NCBI GenBank assembly: GCA_031287845.1
Contig: JAITSI010000028.1
Coordinates: 1 to 11,405 of the forward strand
Source: Puniceicoccales bacterium
Lineage (GTDB): Bacteria; Verrucomicrobiota; Verrucomicrobiia; Opitutales; JAIRLM01
Length of the DNA stretch: 11,405 nt
Direction: 5' to 3'
The translations under genes were made by a program, and so were the position numbers. The notes beneath the pieces are model-generated. The model saw nothing but the letters and a program-made list of their open reading frames with translations. It searched no databases and had not been told where the DNA came from. This document shows, piece by piece, positions 5,651 through 11,405 of the stretch (positions are counted from its first letter, which is position 1; the number at the start of each line of letters is the position of its first letter).

Positions 5651-7492
5651 ATGGATGAAAAGCTAGTGGAATCATTGCTCCGGGAGGATCTGGGCCTGCA
5701 GCGGCAGCGGGAGAAGCTGGAAGCCCTGCGCCGGGGGGCATTTTGCTTCCACCGCACCTTCGGCTTCGGCGAGGTGGTTGGCTACGACGGAGAAAAGCGG
5801 CGCCTGCTCATTGACTTTGCGGAAAAGCCGGGCCACGCCATCGACCCGGCCTTCGCCGTCCGGCACCTGGAAATTTTGCCCGAGGACCACATTTTGGTGC
5901 GCTTCCGCCGCGATGGCGCCGCCATCCGGGCCCTGGTCCAGGACGACCCGGCCGCCGCCCTGCGCCTCATGCTGGCCCACAGCCCGGACCAGCGGGCAAC
6001 CCAGGGCGAAATCAACGTGCTGCTGGCCCCAATCCTCGGCGAAGGGGCCCTGCGGGCCTGGTGGCTGCGGGCAAAAAAACTGGCGGAATCCGATCCCTGC
6101 ATTGCCCAGCCGGAGAACAAGACCGGCTACTATGCCCTGCGGGAACAGCCGCTGGAGCAGCTGGACGAGCTCATCGACGGCGTACTGCTCTCCCGCCAGG
6201 CGGCGAAAAAAATCCAGTGCGCCGCCAAAATTCTCTCGGCGAAGAAGTCGGAGGGCCAGCGGGAAAAATTGCTGCTCATCCTGGAGGAGCTGGAAAAGCT
6301 ATTCCACGGCGGCGCGGTTTCCGACGGGGAGCGTCTGCAGCTGCTCTGGCTCTGCGAGGACTTTTCCACGGCCCTCGGCAGCGCCGTGGCGGAAAACCTG
6401 ACCCTGACCTCCCTGCTCCGGTCCATTTCGGACCTCACCGCCGTCGCCGATGGCCTGTCCGCGGCCCAGCTCAACCGGCTCCTGGGCGGGGTAAAGCGGG
6501 CACAGCCGGAGGAATACCGCAGTATCTGTACCCACCTCCTGCGCAACGGCAATGGCCGCACCGTCGGCGCCACCGTGGACTTTCTCCTCGGCCACGGCCA
6601 CGGGGAGGAGGTCGGCGAGGCCCTGGGCCAGTGGCTGCGGGACAACACGCTGCGGTCCACGCCCCTGGACTGGATCCTGCGCAACCGGCACCAGAAGAAG
6701 TACACGGCCCTGCTGGCCCCGCTCGTCACGGTGGGACTCTTCCGCCTGGCGCTGGTTTCCATCGACCAGGAGGCGCTGCGCCGCTCCAGCAACCGGAAAA
6801 TTGCCCTGGCCGAGACCATCGCCGAGGACAGGCTGCTCATCGAGGAGATAACGCTGAACCAGCCCCAGGAGACGGTGCGGGACCTGGCCCACATGGTGCT
6901 CCACAGCCAGGCCTTCGACACGCTCACCAAAAAGTCCATCGTGGCCCGCTTCATCCGGCTCTTTCCGGCCCTGCAGGATCTGCTGGACAGCGAGGGAGGA
7001 GGCCGGGAGGAGGCCGTCCTGTGCGTTTCCCAGGCCAGCCTGGACGCGATCCGCGGCGAGTACGAGGCCCTGGTGCAGCAGAAAATTCCCGCCAACAAGC
7101 TGGCCGTGGAAGTTGCCCGGGAGCAGGGGGACCTGCGGGAAAATTCCGAGTACCGCATGGCGCGCCAGGACCAGGACATGCTGTTGGCCCGCAAGGCGCA
7201 GATAGAAAAGGATTTGGCCCGCGTGCGCGTGCTGGACTTCGACGCGGTCAACACCGACGCCGTCGCCATCGGCTGTGTGGTGACCCTGGTGGACAGCAGG
7301 GAGCGGCAGGAAAAATTTGCCATCCTGGGCGCCTGGGACAGCAACCCGGAGCGGCGCATCCTGGCCTATCCGACGCCCTTTGGCCGGGCTCTGCTGGGAA
7401 AGAAGGTGGGCGAGTCCGTTGCCATCGAGGGCCAGCCGCCGCGCCGGGTCGTCGCCATCGGGCGCTGGGTGGACCACGCCGCTTCCTGGTAG
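5651..7492 (+). CDS. GreA/GreB-family transcription elongation factor with a long N-terminal extension
   Basis: GreA binds the RNA polymerase secondary channel and stimulates transcript cleavage in backtracked complexes. Of 613 residues, about 461-613 are GreA-like: a coiled-coil part containing GDLRENSEY (493-501), whose D494 and E497 match the catalytic acidic pair at the GreA tip, then the C-terminal domain (YPTPFGRALLGKKVGESVAI). Standard GreA is about 160 residues. The first ~460 are mostly helical, with a small beta-rich segment at about 33-78 (FGFGEVVGYDGEKRRLLIDF) resembling Tudor/CarD-type folds. Long fused GreA proteins are known in Chlamydiae and other PVC bacteria. ATG 5651 is chosen because GGAG (5638-5641) lies 9 nt before it; the frame also has an ATG at 5600 without a comparable site. 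The stop codon overlaps the cdsA ribosome-binding site, so the two are probably co-transcribed. Confidence 0.85.
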   Translation: MDEKLVESLLREDLGLQRQREKLEALRRGAFCFHRTFGFGEVVGYDGEKRRLLIDFAEKPGHAIDPAFAVRHLEILPEDHILVRFRRDGAAIRALVQDDPAAALRLMLAHSPDQRATQGEINVLLAPILGEGALRAWWLRAKKLAESDPCIAQPENKTGYYALREQPLEQLDELIDGVLLSRQAAKKIQCAAKILSAKKSEGQREKLLLILEELEKLFHGGAVSDGERLQLLWLCEDFSTALGSAVAENLTLTSLLRSISDLTAVADGLSAAQLNRLLGGVKRAQPEEYRSICTHLLRNGNGRTVGATVDFLLGHGHGEEVGEALGQWLRDNTLRSTPLDWILRNRHQKKYTALLAPLVTVGLFRLALVSIDQEALRRSSNRKIALAETIAEDRLLIEEITLNQPQETVRDLAHMVLHSQAFDTLTKKSIVARFIRLFPALQDLLDSEGGGREEAVLCVSQASLDAIRGEYEALVQQKIPANKLAVEVAREQGDLRENSEYRMARQDQDMLLARKAQIEKDLARVRVLDFDAVNTDAVAIGCVVTLVDSRERQEKFAILGAWDSNPERRILAYPTPFGRALLGKKVGESVAIEGQPPRRVVAIGRWVDHAASW

Positions 7493-7496
7493 GAGG
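7491..7496 (+). promoter_or_regulatory. Strong ribosome-binding site of cdsA
   Basis: AGGAGG, overlapping the TAG stop of the upstream gene, lies 6 nt before ATG 7503. It fixes the cdsA start and suggests coupling. Confidence 0.85.
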
Positions 7497-7502
7497 TCTC
7501 CC

Positions 7503-8333
7503 ATGCTGCGCCGCACCCTGGGGTCCGCCCTCCTGCTATTGCTTACCGCCGCTGCCATTTTCTGGAAGGGGGCCGCCGGGCTCGTTTGGCTGCTCGCCAT
7601 TCTCGCCCTGGGGGCGCAGGTGGAGCTGGTGCGGCTGGTGCAGCGCCTGTCCCCGCGGGTGGAAATCATCCGCTGGCAGCTCTACGGCTGGACCGTGGCC
7701 ATCATCTTGGGGGCCTGGTACCTGGGCCCGCTCTACGGTGGAATTTGGCTGAGCCTGCTGGCCCTGCTCGCCAGCGTTTTCCGCGGCGTCGCCACAAGCC
7801 ATCCCTCGCTGCTGCTCCACCGGCTGCTGCCCACCGTGCTCTGCCTCCTCTACGTCCCCTTTGCCCTCCAGTTTGCCGTGCTCCTCCTCCGCTGCGAGCC
7901 CGACACGACCTCCGGCATCTGGCTGCTGGCCTGGGTTGTGTGCGTTTGCAAGTGCAGTGACATCGGCGGCCTGCTGGCCGGCGTCACCTGCGGCCGCCAC
8001 TCCCTGGCCCGCGAATACAGCCCCAGCAAGACCTGGGAGGGATTTTTCGGCGGCCTGCTGCTCTCGCTCGGCGGCGGCACGGTGCTCTGGTCCCTGGGCC
8101 GAAGCCTGGGCCACCTGACCTCGCTTTCCCTGCGCCTGGCCCTGGCCCTGTCCACGACGCTGGCCGTCATCGCCACCGTCTCCGACCTGCTCGAGTCCGC
8201 CATCAAGCGCCAGGCCCGGGTCAAAAATTCGGGCTGCTCCATCCCCGGCATCGGCGGCTGCCTGGACCTGTGCGACAGCCTTATCCTTTCCCTGCCAACC
8301 GCCTACGCGGTTTTCCAACTGGCCGGCCGATGA
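7503..8333 (+). CDS. cdsA: Phosphatidate cytidylyltransferase (CDP-diacylglycerol synthase)
   Basis: Inner-membrane enzyme making CDP-diacylglycerol from phosphatidate and CTP, the branch point to phospholipid head groups. The 276-residue product is rich in hydrophobic helices (for example LGSALLLLLTAAAIFW and GIWLSLLALLASVF). It carries the conserved SPSKTWEGFFGG (from S173) and the CDS signature region K235-R236...K241-N242-S-G...PGIGG...D255-L-C-D258. The Prosite-type signature has K-D where this has K241-N242, G-H-G-G where this has GIGG, and D-R-x-D where this has DLCD. The last two changes are, from memory, seen in PVC-type enzymes; the Asn is less expected. The start is fixed by AGGAGG at 7491-7496. 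The stop overlaps the dxr start (ATGA). Confidence 0.9.
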   Translation: MLRRTLGSALLLLLTAAAIFWKGAAGLVWLLAILALGAQVELVRLVQRLSPRVEIIRWQLYGWTVAIILGAWYLGPLYGGIWLSLLALLASVFRGVATSHPSLLLHRLLPTVLCLLYVPFALQFAVLLLRCEPDTTSGIWLLAWVVCVCKCSDIGGLLAGVTCGRHSLAREYSPSKTWEGFFGGLLLSLGGGTVLWSLGRSLGHLTSLSLRLALALSTTLAVIATVSDLLESAIKRQARVKNSGCSIPGIGGCLDLCDSLILSLPTAYAVFQLAGR

Positions 8334-9502
8334 GCATTCCCCCGGCCCTCCCCTTCCCGGACAGCGCCGCGGCACCGCGGAGGATCGCCCTGCTCGGCGC
8401 CACCGGCTCCGTTGGCCAGAGCACCCTGCGCGTCCTCCGCCGCCAGCGCGGGGACTTTTGCCTCGCCGCCATTTCCGCCCGGCACAACCGGTCCCTTGCG
8501 GAGTCCATCGTTCGGGAATTCTCCGTTCCCGTCCTGTCCCTGGCCGGCGACGGCGCCACGCCATCCCCGGAAGAGCTGGCAGCCGGCGACGGCATCGACC
8601 TGGTGGTGCTGGCCCTGCCGGGGCTGGCGGCGCTGCGACCCCTCCTGGCGGCAATCGGCGCAGATAAGACCATCGCACTGGCCAGTAAAGAGGTGGTGGT
8701 GGCAGCCGGGGCAATCATCGGCCGGGCCCTGCGGCGGAATCCCGCCGCCCGCATCCTGCCGCTGGACAGCGAGCACTGCGGCGTTTTCCAGTGCCTGGGG
8801 GCGCCCCGGGAGGGGGCATTCCATCCCAATCCTTCGGTGAAAAAAATCTGGCTTACCGCCTCGGGCGGACCATTTCTCCACCTCGCCGGGGAAAAATTTT
8901 CCCAGGTCACCGTGGCCCAGGCCCTGCGCCACCCCACCTGGTCCATGGGGCAAAAGGTTTCCATCGACGCGGCCACCCTGGCGAACAAGGGCCTGGAGGA
9001 GATCGAGGCGGCCCACCTGTTCCAGCTGCCCCCGGATCGGATCGGCGTCGTGGTCCAGCCCAGCTCCCGGGTGCACGCGCTGGTGGAACTGCGCGGGGGA
9101 ATGGCGCTGGCGGCGCTGCATCCCCCATCCATGGAATTTCCCCTGGCCCTCTGCCTCAACCATCCCAACCCGCCCCCCGTGGAATGCGACGGCATCGATT
9201 TCACCGTCCCGGACGGCTGGGAATTTTTTCCCCCGGACCGGGAGCGATTTCCCTGCCTTGCCCTGGCCGAGGCGGCCCTGCGGGCCGGCGGGTCCTCTCC
9301 CTGCGACTTCGACGCCGCCAACGGCGAGGCCGTCCAGGCATTTCTCGGGGGGAAAATTTCCTTCGACCGCATTCCCCTGGCCATCGCCCGGACCATGGAG
9401 GCGCTGGATCCGGAGGAACTGCCGTCGGCGGAGGCCGTGGAGGAGCGCCAGCGCCGCGTGCGCCAGCTCGCACTGCGGCAAATGGCAGGGGGGCTGCCGT
9501 GA
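8330..9502 (+). CDS. dxr: 1-deoxy-D-xylulose 5-phosphate reductoisomerase
   Basis: Second step of the MEP pathway: converts DXP to 2-C-methyl-D-erythritol 4-phosphate with NADPH and a divalent metal, in the cytoplasm. The 390 residues match the family length (~400). Motifs: NADPH-binding GATGSVG (23-29); ALASKE (116-121); metal ligands in DSEH (D146, E148) and NKGLE (E223); LTASGGPF (175-182); HPTWSMGQK (from H201), the flexible active-site loop; and VVVQPSSRVHALVELRGG. All catalytic positions I can check are present. The ATG overlaps the cdsA stop (ATGA) and has no clear Shine-Dalgarno, so translation is probably coupled. Its product feeds undecaprenyl phosphate and quinone synthesis, in keeping with the envelope genes around it. 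Confidence 0.95.
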   Translation: MSIPPALPFPDSAAAPRRIALLGATGSVGQSTLRVLRRQRGDFCLAAISARHNRSLAESIVREFSVPVLSLAGDGATPSPEELAAGDGIDLVVLALPGLAALRPLLAAIGADKTIALASKEVVVAAGAIIGRALRRNPAARILPLDSEHCGVFQCLGAPREGAFHPNPSVKKIWLTASGGPFLHLAGEKFSQVTVAQALRHPTWSMGQKVSIDAATLANKGLEEIEAAHLFQLPPDRIGVVVQPSSRVHALVELRGGMALAALHPPSMEFPLALCLNHPNPPPVECDGIDFTVPDGWEFFPPDRERFPCLALAEAALRAGGSSPCDFDAANGEAVQAFLGGKISFDRIPLAIARTMEALDPEELPSAEAVEERQRRVRQLALRQMAGGLP

Positions 9503-11046
9503 TCCTGTCCCAGCTGGGAGGAATCTTTGCCACGGTCCTCGCCCTGGGCGGCTCCATCCTGGTCCACGAGTTCGGCCACTACTGGGCTGCCCGCCGGCTG
9601 GGCCTCTGCGTTTTTCGCTTTTCCATCGGCTTCGGTCCGCGGCTGTTTTCCTGGCAACGGGGCGAGACCGAATTCTGCCTCTCCGCGCTCCCCATCGGCG
9701 GCTACGTGGCCCTGCCGCAGATGGAAATTGGACCGCCTCCCCCACCCCTTTGCCCAATCGACCCCTGGAAGCGCTGCGCCACCGCCGCCATGGGCCCGCT
9801 GGCCAACCTGGCTCTGGCACTGGCTCTGGCAAGCGGACTTTGGATCCTGGGCCAGCCCCTGGCGCCCGGCGACCGGAACTGTACCGTTGGAGCACTGGCC
9901 CCCGCCCTCGGCGAGATCTGGCAGGGAGACCCGGATGCCGTGCCGTGCGAGGGAGACCGCATCCTGGCCGTGGACGGCGTCCCGCTGGACCGGCTGGGCG
10001 ACCTGTCCCTGCGCGTTGCCCTGGGGACGGCGCTGGACGGAGAAGGCCAGCCCATCGCCCGGCTGCGCGTGGAAAGAAATGGCCAAATTCTAGACCTTGC
10101 CGTCCCCGTCCTGCGCCACGGCCACCCCGGCGGCCCGTCCCGTTCCCTGCGCTCCCTGCCCGTTTTCCCGGCCCAGCCAACCGTCGTACGCTCGGTCTTG
10201 CCCCGTTCACCGGCGGAGCTGGCTGGCCTGGCGCCCGGCGATGAGATCCTTGCCTGCGGCGGCATCCCGGTCCATTCGCCGACCCAGCTGCAGCAAATTC
10301 TGGATCGAATCGAAAAAACCGGTGGACCCGTCGACCTGGAGCTGCGGCGCCAGGGCATCCGGAAAACGCTTCCCATCCTGCCCGCCGCCGGCGTGGAAAT
10401 TTTTGGCCATCTGCGGGCCCGCCTGGGGCGGAATGTGTCCATCTTTCTCCCCGGGACCGAGCCCGGCACCTGGCTCCCCGCCACCGGAAAAAAAATCCCC
10501 CGGACCAGGCAGGAGCTGGAGGCAAAATTCCAGGAGGTGGAGGAAGTTCCCCCGCAGCTCCGCTTCGCCATCGGCGTGGCGCTGGACCAAATTTTTATCC
10601 TGGAGCACGGCAACCCGTTCCGCACCGTTGGCCGCTGCATCGGGGAGACGGCGCACACCCTGCGAGCCCTCATTTCCCCCCGCTCCGACGTTCATGTCCG
10701 ACACCTGATGGGCGTGGCCGGCATGGCCAGGACCCTGCACCGGCTTTCCCTGGACGACATCCGTGGCCTCCTCCACTTCGCCATGGCCATCAACGTGGGG
10801 CTTGCCCTGCTCAACCTGCTGCCCATTCCTGCCCTGGACGGGGGCCACATCTGCCTTGCCCTGCTCGGGAAAATTTTCCCCCTCCCCGAGCGCCTGGTCC
10901 GCCGGCTCCACGGCTGCTGCCTGCTGCTTCTCCTTGCCCTGCTGGCCCATGTGACCGTTTTGGACCTGTTCCGCTGGCGCGAGGATAGCCGCGCCCGGGC
11001 CCTGGGGCGGGAACTGGCCACCCTGCGCCGGACCCCGCAGTTCTAG
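9499..11046 (+). CDS. rseP: RseP-type site-2 intramembrane zinc metalloprotease
   Basis: Inner-membrane protease that cuts membrane-embedded anti-sigma factors and remnant signal peptides. From GTG 9499 (GTGA overlap with the dxr stop) it has 515 residues, longer than E. coli RseP (450). Zinc site HEFGH (H23, E24, H27) in the first membrane segment; GPLANLALALALASG in the second; two PDZ domains, about 145-200 (GDRILAVDGVPLDRL) and 227-290 (SPAELAGLAPGDEILACGGI); third zinc ligand D447 in NLLPIPALDGGH (439-450); final membrane segment CCLLLLLALLAHVTVLDLF. The extra length lies mainly between PDZ2 and the LDG motif, where a polar segment (about residues 318-360) is unexplained. The TAG stop is also the first three bases of repeat copy D. 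Confidence 0.93.
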   Translation: MILSQLGGIFATVLALGGSILVHEFGHYWAARRLGLCVFRFSIGFGPRLFSWQRGETEFCLSALPIGGYVALPQMEIGPPPPPLCPIDPWKRCATAAMGPLANLALALALASGLWILGQPLAPGDRNCTVGALAPALGEIWQGDPDAVPCEGDRILAVDGVPLDRLGDLSLRVALGTALDGEGQPIARLRVERNGQILDLAVPVLRHGHPGGPSRSLRSLPVFPAQPTVVRSVLPRSPAELAGLAPGDEILACGGIPVHSPTQLQQILDRIEKTGGPVDLELRRQGIRKTLPILPAAGVEIFGHLRARLGRNVSIFLPGTEPGTWLPATGKKIPRTRQELEAKFQEVEEVPPQLRFAIGVALDQIFILEHGNPFRTVGRCIGETAHTLRALISPRSDVHVRHLMGVAGMARTLHRLSLDDIRGLLHFAMAINVGLALLNLLPIPALDGGHICLALLGKIFPLPERLVRRLHGCCLLLLLALLAHVTVLDLFRWREDSRARALGRELATLRRTPQF

Positions 11047-11405
11047 GGTCAAGGACCCGTAAGATCTCAAAGGGGGCTGCCGCGCCCCTTTGCCAATCCC
11101 CCGCCCATGGAGTGCCGCAGCATCGATAATCGGGGGAAGCGAAGCTGGGGGCAAAGCCCCCAAATGGGCCTGGCCGGCCCTCGAGGCCCCCTCGCTTCGC
11201 TCGGGACGCCGGCCGGACGGGCGCTACGGACGGTTCCATCCAAAGCTGGCGGGCCGGCCCAGCACCAGGAGATGATAGAATGAGGTGCTGGGCGATGCTT
11301 CTGCCATGGCAGATGCCATGGGCAGCGCGCAGGTCGCCCCGCGTAGCTCTTTCTCCATCAGGGCCGGCCCGCGGCACTGCCCGCTTCGCCGGGCAGCGCC
11401 CGTGA
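11044..11405 (-). repeat. Repeat family copy D, reversed, with an inserted segment; runs off the window
   Basis: Reversed relative to A-C. It begins at the rseP stop with TAGGGTCAAGGACCCGTAAG, then shows the 'aaagggggctgccgcgcccctttgccaatccccc' block, the ATCGAT block, the TGGGGGC-AAA-GCCCCCA hairpin (11146-11162), the GGCCGGCCCTCGAGGCC block and, at the far end, CTGCCCG/CGGGCAG. The GGGGCGCAGCCCC module is missing. Between 'ggcctcgag' (ending near 11189) and 'tccatcagggccggcc' (from about 11354) sits a segment of roughly 165 bp absent from B and C. Confidence 0.8.
11257..11293. repeat. 10-bp perfect inverted repeat within the copy D insert
   Basis: GCCCAGCACC (11257-11266) pairs fully with GGTGCTGGGC (11284-11293) around a 17-nt loop. 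A 12-bp perfect palindrome, CTGCCATGGCAG (11301-11312), follows 7 nt later. Both lie only in the extra segment of copy D. Confidence 0.7.

Noticed and set aside
6061..7752. Long alternative frames on both strands over the GreA-fusion gene
   Set aside because: They are Gly/Pro/Arg-rich translations typical of off-frame high-GC DNA, while the GreA frame has a conserved motif and a ribosome-binding site.
8281..10525. Very long minus-strand open frames opposite dxr and rseP (up to 740 codons)
   Set aside because: They are antisense shadows of well-identified GC-rich genes, encode Arg/Pro/Gly-rich sequence, and show no family motifs.

Overview
The window is high-GC bacterial DNA from a Gram-negative (diderm) organism: it carries BamD-like and RseP-like envelope genes, the non-mevalonate (MEP) isoprenoid gene dxr, and a GreA-type factor fused to a long N-terminal region. 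Long fused GreA proteins are known from Chlamydiae and related PVC bacteria. With the gene order cdsA-dxr-rseP this suggests a PVC-group bacterium, perhaps Verrucomicrobiota (Opitutae-like). That placement is inference, and no marker here proves it.

Layout. Bases 1-192 hold the 3' end of a small coiled-coil/membrane protein. Bases 193-614 hold a hairpin and a worn copy (A) of a GC-rich structured repeat. trxB (thioredoxin reductase, +) follows at 615-1583 and runs into a second repeat copy (B, 1543-1875). An unusually AT-rich gene of unknown function (+, ending at 3553) lies between copies B and C (C: 3617-4000), which have the same orientation. Next come a BamD-like TPR gene on the minus strand (3998-5107), an intergenic stretch, and a tRNA-Leu(CAA) gene on the minus strand (5423-5506). 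From 5651 to 11046 a tight plus-strand cluster encodes a GreA-fusion protein, CdsA, DXR and RseP; its last three genes are joined by a 10-nt gap and two 4-nt overlaps. A reversed repeat copy (D) with a foreign insert starts at the rseP stop codon and runs off the window end.

How the genes relate. cdsA (CDP-diacylglycerol synthesis), dxr (isoprenoid precursors) and rseP (site-2 intramembrane protease) form a classic envelope/lipid neighbourhood. Here the GreA-fusion gene sits where uppS often lies. The BamD-like protein would serve outer-membrane protein assembly, and TrxB keeps thioredoxin reduced.

Most notable points: (1) a modular, hairpin-rich repeat family in at least four copies, whose ends carry the motif TAGGGTCAGGACCCGTAA; in two genes this motif starts exactly at the stop codon, and in trxB it supplies a C-terminal extension; (2) an AT-rich gene bracketed by direct copies of that repeat, whose product contains two diverged copies of a domain I do not recognise; (3) an in-frame 12-bp tandem repeat in the BamD-like gene.
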